A DNA stretch of 64,000 nt from Streptomyces alanosinicus (GTDB taxonomy: Bacteria; Actinomycetota; Actinomycetes; Streptomycetales; Streptomycetaceae): contig NZ_BMVG01000015.1 in the NCBI RefSeq assembly GCF_014650595.1, positions 111,025-175,024 on the forward strand. Reading direction: 5' to 3'. The notes beneath the pieces were generated by a model. That model searched no databases and was not told the DNA's origin. It worked only from the letters and a program-made list of their open reading frames with translations. How positions within the stretch are numbered: position 1 is the stretch's first letter; the number at the start of each line of letters is the position of its first letter. Positions 1 through 7,170 of the stretch are shown piece by piece. The position numbers and the translations under genes were made by a program.

Positions 1-617
1 TGGGGCGGCAGGATCTGGCCCGGCGCGGACCAGGTCTGCACCGGCCACGGATAGGCGGCGATCACCTGGACCCGGGCCTGGCGCAGAGCCGCCTCGGTGA
101 AGGCGAGGGCGAGAGCGCCGTCGTCGGGGCTGTCGACATGCAGACCGACCACCACCCGGGCCCCGGGTTCGGCCGGCCCGTCCCCGTGCACCTGCCGGTC
201 GCGCCGGGGTACGACGACCACCGGGCACTGGGCGTCCCGGGCCGCGGCGAGGCCGTTGGAGCCGAGCAGCAGGCTGGCGAAGCCGCCGCGGCCGCGGGAG
301 CCGAGGACCAACAGCGCGGCGTCCGTGCCGAGTTCCGGCAGGACGGCACCCGGGACGCCCTCCAGGGCGACGTACTCCACGACGGGTTCGCCACCGCGGT
401 CCGCGAACCGGGCGTGCACATCGTCCAGGACCGGATCGCCCTCCGCGTCCGGCGGCCCGGCGACCAGCACGTCGGCCTGGCCCCAGGCGGCGTACTGCCG
501 TACGTGCACCACGCGCAGCGGTGCGGCGCGGCGGCGGGCTGCGTCGAAGGCCCACTCCAGTGCGCGCAGGCTGTCGTCCGAGCCGTCGACCGCGGCGATG
601 ACGGGTGCAGTGCTCAT
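1..617 (-). CDS. Universal stress protein (UspA family), C-terminus cut by window edge
   Basis: The start is ATG at 617, and about 205 codons are visible before the left edge. The N-terminus reads MSTAPVIAAVDGSDDS, the usual beta-strand and ATP-entry segment of Usp domains. At about residues 110-130 a GSRGRGGFASLLLGSNG segment matches the G-x2-G-x9-G(S/T) nucleotide-binding signature of ATP-binding Usp proteins. A second Usp domain begins near residue 155 (RVVVGLHVDSPDDGALAL), so this is a two-domain tandem Usp, the common actinobacterial form of about 290 residues. Such proteins are cytosolic ATP-binding stress or dormancy proteins. The specific role cannot be read from sequence. The gene is incomplete only because of the window boundary. 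Confidence 0.93.
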   Translation of the reverse strand, partial: MSTAPVIAAVDGSDDSLRALEWAFDAARRRAAPLRVVHVRQYAAWGQADVLVAGPPDAEGDPVLDDVHARFADRGGEPVVEYVALEGVPGAVLPELGTDAALLVLGSRGRGGFASLLLGSNGLAAARDAQCPVVVVPRRDRQVHGDGPAEPGARVVVGLHVDSPDDGALALAFTEAALRQARVQVIAAYPWPVQTWSAPGQILPP

Positions 618-746
618 CGTTCCTCACCTTTCGGAACCTCTCGGAACCCGACCTTCCCCTTGCTGGGGCACAGCCTGACGCAGGCCGTGGTCCCCTCGGG
701 GCCGTGCCGGTCGCGTGTCCGGAAATCGGCGCCGAACACCCCCGGT

Positions 747-989
747 TCAGGTGAGGTCGAACTCCCCTTCCCGGGCTCCGGAGACGAAGGCTCCCCATTC
801 CGCCGGCGTGAAGATCAGGGATGGGCTCTCCGGACGGCCGCTGTTGCGCATCGCGATGAAGCCCTCGACAAAAGCGATCTGGACATCGCCCAGCCCTCGG
901 CTGCTGGACTGCCACTCGGCCCTGCTGAGGTCCAGCTCCGGCTTGTCCCAGCCCGTGAACGGCTGCTGCTGGATCGTGCTCTCGGCCAC
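747..989 (-). CDS. DUF397 domain protein (small, orphan)
   Basis: This 80-residue protein has a W-x-K/R-x(n)-E-W-Q-S-S-S core near residues 14-32 and a FTPAEWGAFVSGAREGEFD tail near residues 61-79. That pattern is typical of the Streptomyces DUF397 family (WRKSSYS... and FT..EW.AFv.gvk.GEFD). In S. coelicolor such proteins usually sit beside an XRE/helix-turn-helix partner, as in the WhiJ/BldB-type systems. Here no HTH gene adjoins it: the upstream side is the 3' end of the thiolase-like operon and the downstream side is the Usp gene. Function is unknown beyond a likely role as partner or antagonist of an XRE regulator encoded elsewhere. Confidence 0.85.
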   Translation of the reverse strand: MAESTIQQQPFTGWDKPELDLSRAEWQSSSRGLGDVQIAFVEGFIAMRNSGRPESPSLIFTPAEWGAFVSGAREGEFDLT

Positions 990-1071
990 GTCCGTGCTCC
1001 TCCCGGTTCGTCGTCCGCGGGCCAGCCTAGCGAGCGCTCACGATGCCCAACAGGCCACGTGGGAAGGACTT

Positions 1072-2238
1072 TCAGGACTGTGGGGGCGCCGCTCCCACGA
1101 GCCACATGGAGAAGAACTGGGAGCCGCCGCCGTAGGCGTGCCCGAGCACCTTGCGGGCCCGCTCCAGCTGGTGTTCCCCGGCCTGGCCGCGCACCTGCAG
1201 GGCGGCCTCGGCGAAACGGATCATGCCGGAGGCGCCGATGGGGTTGGCGGACAGCACCCCGCCGGACATGTTGACCGGCAGATCGCCGTCGAGTTCGGTG
1301 ACGCCGGACTCGGTGAGCTTCCAGCCTTCGCCCGCCTCGGCGAAGCCGAGGTTCTCCAGCCACATGGGCTCGTACCACGAGAACGGCACATACATCTCGA
1401 CGGCGTCGATGTCCCGGCGCGGGTCGGCGACGCCGGCCTGCCGGTAGACGTCGGCGGCGCAGTCCTTGCCGGCCTGCGGGGAGACGAAGTCCTTGCCCGC
1501 GAACAGGGTCGGTTCGCTGCGCATGGCCCCGCCGAGCATCCAGGCGGGCGGCCGGGGCGCGCGGGCGGCGCCGGCGCGGTCGGTGAGGACCATGGCGCAG
1601 GCGCCGTCGGAGGACGGGCAGGTCTCGGAGTAGCGGATGGGGTCCCACAACATGGGTGAGGCCTGGACCTTCTCCAGGGTGATGTCGTGTTCGTGAAGGT
1701 GCGCGCAGGGGTTCTTCAGCGCGTTGCGCCGGTCCTTGTAGGCGACGAGGGAGCCGACTGTGTCGGGGGCGCCGCTGCGCCGCATGTAGGCGCGCACATG
1801 GGGGGCGAAGAAGCCGCCCGCCCCGGCGAGCAGGGGCTGCTGGAAGGGGACGGGCAGGGACAGGCCCCACATGGCGTTCGACTCGGACTGCTTCTCGAAG
1901 GCGAGGGTGAGGACGGTGCCATGGACGCGGGCGGCGACCAGGTTCGCGGCGACGAGCGCGGTGGAGCCGCCGACCGAGCCGGCGGTGTGCACCCGCAGCA
2001 TGGGCTTGCCGACGGCGCCGAGCGCGTCGGCGAGGTACAGCTCGGGCATCATCACGCCCTCGAAGAAGTCGGGCGCCTTGCCGATGACGACGGCGTCGAC
2101 GTCGGCCCAGGACAACTCGGCGTCCTCAAGGGCTCGTCGAGCGGCCTCGCGGACGAGTCCGGCGATGGACACATCGCGGCGGGCGGCCACGTGCTTGGTC
2201 TGGCCGATGCCTACGACGGCCACGGGCTCCTTGCTCAT
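1072..2238 (-). CDS. Thiolase-fold protein lacking the catalytic Cys (lipid-transfer/Ltp2-like)
   Basis: The 388-residue protein starts at ATG 2238, which overlaps the stop of the upstream gene by 4 bp (ATGA), indicating translational coupling. The fold is recognisable from the N-terminal VAVVGIGQTKH, a central GDGACAMVL-like segment (here SSDGACAMVL) and a C-terminal VNMSGGVLSANPIGASG. The canonical nucleophile motif N-x-x-C-x-S-G is replaced by RVHTAGSVGGST at about residues 79-90, and the catalytic GHP of the C-terminal loop reads ANP. It is therefore unlikely to be an acetyl-CoA acetyltransferase. Known relatives without thiolysis chemistry include the Ltp2-type retro-aldolases of steroid side-chain catabolism, which work with a DUF35 protein. 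A DUF35 gene lies two genes upstream in the same operon. The aldolase-like role is inferred; the acyl substrate is unknown. Confidence 0.85.
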   Translation of the reverse strand: MSKEPVAVVGIGQTKHVAARRDVSIAGLVREAARRALEDAELSWADVDAVVIGKAPDFFEGVMMPELYLADALGAVGKPMLRVHTAGSVGGSTALVAANLVAARVHGTVLTLAFEKQSESNAMWGLSLPVPFQQPLLAGAGGFFAPHVRAYMRRSGAPDTVGSLVAYKDRRNALKNPCAHLHEHDITLEKVQASPMLWDPIRYSETCPSSDGACAMVLTDRAGAARAPRPPAWMLGGAMRSEPTLFAGKDFVSPQAGKDCAADVYRQAGVADPRRDIDAVEMYVPFSWYEPMWLENLGFAEAGEGWKLTESGVTELDGDLPVNMSGGVLSANPIGASGMIRFAEAALQVRGQAGEHQLERARKVLGHAYGGGSQFFSMWLVGAAPPQS

Positions 2239-3284
2239 CGCGGATCCCCTTCGAGTACGGCGACCAGGTTCTGCTGCAGGCAGGGTCCGGAGGTGGCGTG
2301 GGCGAGGGCGCGGTCGGACGCGCCGCGGTGGATGCGGGCGGCGGCCTCGCCGATGCGGAGGAGTCCTGCGGCCATGACGGGGTTCGCGGCCAGCGCACCG
2401 CCGGAGGGGTTGACGCGGACGTCGTCGCCGAGGCGGAGCGCCCTGCGCAGGATCACCTCCTGAGCGGTGAACGGCGCGTGCAACTCGGCGGTGTCGACGG
2501 GCCGTTCGAAGGCGCCCGCCTTCTCGGCGGCCAGCCGGGCGGAGGGCGAGTCGGTGAGGTCGCGGACGCCGAGGGCGTGTGCCTCGATGCGGTGGTCGAT
2601 GCCCCGGATCCAGGCGGGCCGCTCGCACAGTTCCCGGGCCCGGTCCCCGGCCGCGAGGATCACCGCGGCGGCGCCGTCGCCGACGGGCGGGCAGTCGCCG
2701 GTGCGCAACGGCCGTACGACGTAGCCGCCCTGCGGTACGGCCCCCTTGAGCTGGGCGTGCGGGTTGGCGGTGGCGTCGGCCCGGCTGCGGGCGCCGACGG
2801 CTGCCAGCGCGGGCTCGTCGGTGTGGCCGGCGTCGATGAGGGCCTGCGCCTGGAGGGCGGCGAGAGCTATGGAGTCCGGCCACAGGGGGGCCACGTAGTA
2901 CGGGTCGAGCTGGCGGGTCAGCACGTCCCGCACCGAGCCGGGCGAGCTCTTGCCGTAGGAGTACACGAGCGCGGTGTCGGCGTCGCCGGTGAGCAGCTTG
3001 GTCCAGGCCTCGTACAGGGCCCAGGCGCCGTCCATCTCGACGTGTGACTCGGAGATGGGCGGCCAGGCGCCGACGCCGTCGAGGGCGAGGGTGAAGGAGA
3101 AGGCGCGGCCGGCGAGATAGTCGCTGGAGCCGGAGCAGGTGAAGCCGATGTCGGCGGCCCTGAGGCCGGTCCGCGCCAGCACCTCGTGCAGCACCGGCAT
3201 GAGCATCTCGACCTCGGAGGACTCCTCGGTGGAGCGCCGGTGGTCGGTCTGGGCGAAGGCGACGACGGCGATCTCCCGTGTCAC
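2235..3284 (-). CDS. Second thiolase-fold lipid-transfer-type protein, Cys-less
   Basis: The 349-residue protein begins at GTG 3284, sharing four bases with the stop of the DUF35 gene upstream, and its own stop overlaps the next start. The N-terminus REIAVVAFAQT and the C-terminal VNPSGGALAANPVMAAG place it in the thiolase/SCP-2 superfamily, near the usual length for lipid-transfer-type members (350-400). Where thiolases carry Cys, this protein has SESHVEMDGAWAL (about residues 78-90), and the GHP histidine is Asn. With its paralogue downstream it probably forms a heteromeric, non-thiolytic acyl-CoA enzyme, and the DUF35 protein would supply an OB-fold acyl-CoA entry channel. This is inferred from operon context and from the Ltp2/ChsH2-type complexes of actinobacterial steroid catabolism. 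Confidence 0.83.
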   Translation of the reverse strand: MTREIAVVAFAQTDHRRSTEESSEVEMLMPVLHEVLARTGLRAADIGFTCSGSSDYLAGRAFSFTLALDGVGAWPPISESHVEMDGAWALYEAWTKLLTGDADTALVYSYGKSSPGSVRDVLTRQLDPYYVAPLWPDSIALAALQAQALIDAGHTDEPALAAVGARSRADATANPHAQLKGAVPQGGYVVRPLRTGDCPPVGDGAAAVILAAGDRARELCERPAWIRGIDHRIEAHALGVRDLTDSPSARLAAEKAGAFERPVDTAELHAPFTAQEVILRRALRLGDDVRVNPSGGALAANPVMAAGLLRIGEAAARIHRGASDRALAHATSGPCLQQNLVAVLEGDPR

Positions 3285-4237
3285 AGCAGCTCCTTGTAGG
3301 CGTCGTAGTCGGCGTCGGGCTCGCCGGTGGGCCGGTAGTGGTCGGGGTAGCGCGCTCCCTGCGTCCAGACCGGTTCGACTCTCAGGCCCATGCGCACCTC
3401 CTCGTAGGGGATGCCTCCGATCCGGGCGTGCAGGGCCAGGCCGGCGCCGTCGAGGGCGATGTGCGCGTAGACGTAGGGCACCTCGATGTCGAGGTTCTTC
3501 GCCTTGATGTTGACGATGCAGAAGGTGGTCACGGTGCCCCGGGGACCCACCTCGACCTGTTCCGATGTGGCCACACCACATGTGGGGCACGCACCCCTCG
3601 GCGGGACGTAGACCTTGCGGCAGGAGGGGCAGCGTTCGCCGACGGTCCGCTGTGTGGCGAGGGCGTCGATGTAGGCGGACTGGGCGCGGCCGGGCGAGTA
3701 GGTGTAGTCGAGCCGGGCGGGGGCGACGATCCCGGTGAGCGGGTTCTGGAACTCGCCGGTGTGACGGCCCGGTTGTCGGCCCGCCGGTGGTCCGGGCTCC
3801 GCGTCGTACGGCTCGAAGCAGGCGATGTCGGTGATGGCGCCGGTGCGCTCTACGGCCCAGCGGATGCGTACCCGCATGCCGGTGCGGACAGCGTCGGGGC
3901 CAGGGGCGTCCAGGGCGTGCAGCAGGGCGGTGTCGGCGCCGTCGAGCCGGACCAGGACCCAGGCGAAGGGGGTGTCGAGGGGCTGGCCGCGGCGCGGCTC
4001 GTGGTTCCACGCCCAGGTGGTGACCGTGCCCGTGTGGGCGACCTCCACCAGGTCGCTGATCTCCTCGGCGGTGACGGGGTCGTACTCGACGGGCGGGACG
4101 AGGGTGCGTCCGTCGCCGGTCCGCACGCCGAGGACGACGCCTTCGCGCAGACCGGTGAGGAAGGCGCTCTGGACGGGGCCGAGGGAGCGGGTGAAGGGGA
4201 ATTCGACGACGAGGGGGGCTTGGAGGACTTCGGGCAT
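3281..4237 (-). CDS. Tandem DUF35 OB-fold / rubredoxin-like Zn-ribbon protein
   Basis: The 318-residue protein is built from two DUF35/OB-fold units. The first (about residues 1-145) lacks a Zn ribbon. The second (about residues 165-318) has the ribbon CPSCRKVYVPPRGACPTCG near residues 203-221, giving two CxxC pairs, followed by an OB fold (GTVTTFCIVNIKAKN and VPYVYAHIALDGAGLALHARI). DUF35 proteins are obligate partners of thiolase-fold enzymes, helping bind acyl-CoA substrates. The doubled architecture matches the presence of two thiolase-like subunits immediately downstream, with which the gene overlaps by 4 bp. No signal peptide is seen, so it should be cytosolic. Confidence 0.88.
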   Translation of the reverse strand: MPEVLQAPLVVEFPFTRSLGPVQSAFLTGLREGVVLGVRTGDGRTLVPPVEYDPVTAEEISDLVEVAHTGTVTTWAWNHEPRRGQPLDTPFAWVLVRLDGADTALLHALDAPGPDAVRTGMRVRIRWAVERTGAITDIACFEPYDAEPGPPAGRQPGRHTGEFQNPLTGIVAPARLDYTYSPGRAQSAYIDALATQRTVGERCPSCRKVYVPPRGACPTCGVATSEQVEVGPRGTVTTFCIVNIKAKNLDIEVPYVYAHIALDGAGLALHARIGGIPYEEVRMGLRVEPVWTQGARYPDHYRPTGEPDADYDAYKELL

Positions 4238-4259
4238 CCGTGAGGCTCCTTCGGCGGGT

Positions 4260-5060
4260 TCAGGCGCGCTTGTAGACGGGGGGCCGCTTCTCCGCGAAGG
4301 CGCGGGCGCCTTCCTTGGCGTCGGCGGTGTCGAAGACCGGCCAGCCGCGCCCCAGTTCGGCCGCGAGGCCCTCGGTCTCCGTCATCTCGGTGGTCTCGTA
4401 CACCGACGCCTTGACGGCCTCGACGGCGAGCGGGCCGCAGGCGTTGATCTGCTCGGCGATCTCAAGTGCGGCCTCTACCGCGGTGCCGTCGGGGACGACA
4501 TGGCCGATCAGGCCGATGTCCGCGGCCTGACGGGCGCTGTACGGCCGTCCGGTGAGCAGCATCTCCAGGGCGTGGGTGCGCGGGATCTGGCGCTGCAGCC
4601 GGACGGTGGAGCCGCCGATCGGGAACAGACCGCGCCTGACCTCGAACAGGCCGAAGGTCGCGGACTCGCCCGCGACCCGGATGTCGGTGCCCTGGAGGAT
4701 CTCGGTGCCGCCCGCGACGCAGTACCCCTCGACGGCGGCGATGACCGGTTTGCGCGGGCGATGGTGGCGCAGCATCGCCTTCCAGTGCAGGTCCGGGTCG
4801 GCCTTGAGCCGGGCGCGGTGGTGTTCGCCCTGCATACCGTCGCCGGCGAGTGCCTTGAGGTCCATTCCGGCGCAGAAGGAGCCGCCGGCCCCGGTGAGCA
4901 CGATCGAGCGGATCCCGTCGTCGGCGTCGGCCTCCAGCCAGCCGTCGTACAGGCCGACGAGCATCGCGAGCGACAGCGCGTTCCTGGCGTCGGGCCTGTT
5001 GAGTGTGAGCACCAGTGTGGCGCCCTCGCGCCGCACGGTGAGGTGTTCCGTCCCGCCCAT
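4260..5060 (-). CDS. Enoyl-CoA hydratase/isomerase (crotonase family)
   Basis: This crotonase-fold enzyme has 266 residues, the usual family length. The oxyanion-hole segment SFCAGMDLKAL lies at about residues 61-71. The two catalytic Glu positions of authentic hydratases are both retained: GGTEIL and LFEVRRG correspond to the GGCEL and QPEI segments of rat mitochondrial hydratase. It should hydrate a 2-enoyl-CoA. The ATG at 5060 is chosen because GGGGAGAAGG lies just upstream; an ATG at 5114 would add 18 residues of atypical sequence. It is the first gene of a four-gene minus-strand operon with the DUF35 and thiolase-fold genes, separated from the next by 22 bp. The hydratase plausibly makes the beta-hydroxyacyl-CoA that the downstream pair cleaves. 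Confidence 0.9.
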   Translation of the reverse strand: MGGTEHLTVRREGATLVLTLNRPDARNALSLAMLVGLYDGWLEADADDGIRSIVLTGAGGSFCAGMDLKALAGDGMQGEHHRARLKADPDLHWKAMLRHHRPRKPVIAAVEGYCVAGGTEILQGTDIRVAGESATFGLFEVRRGLFPIGGSTVRLQRQIPRTHALEMLLTGRPYSARQAADIGLIGHVVPDGTAVEAALEIAEQINACGPLAVEAVKASVYETTEMTETEGLAAELGRGWPVFDTADAKEGARAFAEKRPPVYKRA

Positions 5061-5125
5061 GGGCCTTCTCCCCTCGGTGAGAACGAGAACAGGTTGCAGT
5101 AGCCGGGGAGGCACTTCAAGGGTTT

Positions 5126-5142
5126 TCTGACAGGTAGTCAGA
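5126..5142. promoter_or_regulatory. Palindrome TCTGAC-N5-GTCAGA, candidate operator
   Basis: A perfect 6+6 inverted repeat with a 5-bp spacer lies in the 188-bp divergent promoter region between the enoyl-CoA hydratase operon and the acyl-CoA ligase. Its size suits a TetR-family dimer. A related CTGAC-N5-GTCAG palindrome lies at 21966-21980 before the nitronate-monooxygenase gene. The regulator is not identified. Confidence 0.5.
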
Positions 5143-5248
5143 TTTATTGGCGCGGGGGCTTCACAGTTGCGCCGCCCTTTGCTCTGATGACCGGCGAAGC
5201 GATGGGTCTCACCTTTCTTCGTCGGGGCTGCCGGGGTCAGGAGGAGCG

Positions 5249-7003
5249 GTGGAGTACAACCTTGCCGACCTGTTCGAGTCGGTCGTCGACGTGGTCCCGG
5301 GCCGCGAGGCGCTCGTGTACGTCGATCATCCCGGCACCGGCGCGGAGCGGCGGCTGACGTACGCGGAGCTGGACGCGGCCGCCAACCGGATCGCCCACCA
5401 CCTCCTCGACAGCGGGATCCGCCCCGGGGAGCACCTGGGCCTGCATCTGTACAACGGCGTCGAGTACCTGCAGACGGTGCTGGCCTGCCTGAAGGCGCGG
5501 GTCGTCCCGGTCAACGTCAACTACCGCTACGTGGAAGAGGAGTTGGTGTATCTCTACCGGGACGCCGATCTGGTCGCGCTGGTCTTCGACACCGAGTTCG
5601 CCCCGCGGGTGGCGGGCGCGCTGCCGCGGGCACCGAAGCTGCGGCATCTGCTGCGGGTGGACCCGGGGGCGGCCGCGGCGCCCGGGACGGGAGCAGCCCC
5701 TGGGGCGGGAGCGGCCCCTGGGGCGGGAGCGGCCCCCGAGGCGGGAGCGGCCCCCGAGGCGGTGGTGGCGCCCGGCGCGATGGCAGTGCCCGGGGCCGTG
5801 ACGGTGCCCGGGGCGGTGCCCGGGGCGATGGCGTTCGCCGACGCGGAGGCGGCCGGCTCGCCCGGAAGGGGCTTCCCGGCCCGCTCCGGGGACGACCAGT
5901 TCATCATCTACACCGGCGGCACGACCGGCATGCCCAAGGGTGTGATGTGGCGCCAGGAAGACCTCTTCTTCGCGGGGCTGGGCGGCGGAGCACCCACCGG
6001 AGAGCCGGTGACGTCACCGCAGGAGCTGGCCGAGCGGGTCGCCGCCGGCGGCGACGGCATCACCTTCTTCCCCACTCCCCCGCTGATGCACGGCACATCC
6101 ACGCTGACCGCGTTCATCGGCTTCAACTTCGGCCAGCGCGTCGTCGTGCACCGCAAGTTCGTGCCGGAGGAGGTCCTGCGGACCGTCGAGAAGGAGAAGG
6201 TCACCAGCATCTCACTGGTCGGCGACGCGATGCTCCGGCCGCTGATCGACGCGCTGAGCGGGCCACTCAAGGGCACGGACTGCTCGGCCCTGTTCAGCGT
6301 GTCCTCCTCGGGCGCGATCATGTCGGAGACGGTACGCCGGCAGTTCCGGGAGCTGGTCCCGAACGCGATGCTGCTGAACAACTTCGGCTCCTCCGAGTCC
6401 GGCTTCAACGGGACGGCGACGGAGGACTCGGGCCCCGAGCGCGGCTTCCGCCTCAGGGTCAACTCCCGTACCCGCGTGGTGGATCCGGCGACATACGGGC
6501 CGATCGCCCCGGGTGAGATCGGCCGGGTCGCGCAGTGCGGCCATGTCCCGCTCGGCTACTACAACGACCCGCGGAAGACCGCCGAGACGTTCTTCGAGAA
6601 GGACGGTCAGCGCTGGGTCCTGCTCGGCGACATGGCGACGGTCGACGAGGACGGCGTGGTCACCGTGCTCGGCCGGGGCTCGCAGTGCATCAACACAGGG
6701 GGCGAGAAGGTCTACCCGGAAGAGGTCGAGCAGGCACTCAAGGCGCATCCCGATGTGTACGACGCGCTGGTCGCCGGGGTGCCGGACCTCAACTGGGGCA
6801 ACCATGTGGCGGCCGTGGTGCAGCTGCGCGCGGGAGCGGCGCAGCCCTCGCTCACCGACATCCAGACCCACTGCCGCACCCGGCTGGCCGGATACAAGAT
6901 CCCCCGTCAGCTGGTGATCACGGACGCCATCCAGCGGTCCCCGAGCGGCAAGGCCGACTACCGGTGGGCGCGGGAGGTGGCGGTGGCCGCCGACCAGCGA
7001 TAG
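5249..7003 (+). CDS. Acyl-CoA synthetase (AMP-forming, FadD-like) with low-complexity insert
   Basis: This 584-residue adenylate-forming ligase starts at GTG 5249, chosen because an AGGAGG-like site lies just upstream. The P-loop FIIYTGGTTGMPKGVMW lies near residues 217-233, followed by an SSGAIMSETVRRQF-type linker, an adenosine-binding SSESGFNGTATED stretch, the hinge (LGRGSQCINTGGEKVYPEEVE) and the C-terminal catalytic Lys in SPSGKADYRWA. It should activate a fatty or other carboxylic acid to its CoA thioester. The region from about residue 140 to 195 is an Ala/Pro/Gly repeat insert encoded by an 18-bp tandem repeat and is absent from typical family members. It diverges from the hydratase/DUF35/thiolase operon and probably supplies it with substrate. 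Confidence 0.9.
   Translation: MEYNLADLFESVVDVVPGREALVYVDHPGTGAERRLTYAELDAAANRIAHHLLDSGIRPGEHLGLHLYNGVEYLQTVLACLKARVVPVNVNYRYVEEELVYLYRDADLVALVFDTEFAPRVAGALPRAPKLRHLLRVDPGAAAAPGTGAAPGAGAAPGAGAAPEAGAAPEAVVAPGAMAVPGAVTVPGAVPGAMAFADAEAAGSPGRGFPARSGDDQFIIYTGGTTGMPKGVMWRQEDLFFAGLGGGAPTGEPVTSPQELAERVAAGGDGITFFPTPPLMHGTSTLTAFIGFNFGQRVVVHRKFVPEEVLRTVEKEKVTSISLVGDAMLRPLIDALSGPLKGTDCSALFSVSSSGAIMSETVRRQFRELVPNAMLLNNFGSSESGFNGTATEDSGPERGFRLRVNSRTRVVDPATYGPIAPGEIGRVAQCGHVPLGYYNDPRKTAETFFEKDGQRWVLLGDMATVDEDGVVTVLGRGSQCINTGGEKVYPEEVEQALKAHPDVYDALVAGVPDLNWGNHVAAVVQLRAGAAQPSLTDIQTHCRTRLAGYKIPRQLVITDAIQRSPSGKADYRWAREVAVAADQR
5690..5761 (+). repeat. Four tandem 18-bp repeats inside the acyl-CoA ligase gene
   Basis: There are four consecutive copies of GGAGCGGCCCCTGGGGCG or close variants, starting at 5690, 5708, 5726 and 5744. 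The first two end in CCTGGGGCG and the last two in CCCGAGGCG. They encode GAAPGA/GAAPEA units, and degenerate related units continue to about 5830. Because the unit is a multiple of three, copy-number change would keep frame. Confidence 0.9.
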
Positions 7004-7170
7004 CACCCCGGGGTGTCCCACCGCCCGCACCGCCCCACAGGACTACTCTGTGCGCACGATCGACGTCATCCGACCACGCTCGGTGACCGTCGGTCGGTCG
7101 AGTGACGCCGATCCCGGCCTTCCGTACCAGCGCCGGCACCGGCACCGGCCCCGCACGGAAGGATCAACGA

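Noticed and set aside
138..1274. Long plus-strand frames across the Usp, DUF397 and thiolase genes
   Set aside because: They are Arg/Ala/Gly-rich reverse-strand shadows caused by high GC; no start site or family motif supports them.
7085..7095. GACCG-T-CGGTC repeat before the sulfatase-fold gene
   Set aside because: A short 5+5 repeat in GGTC-rich sequence; there are several overlapping alternatives, so it is not convincing as an operator.
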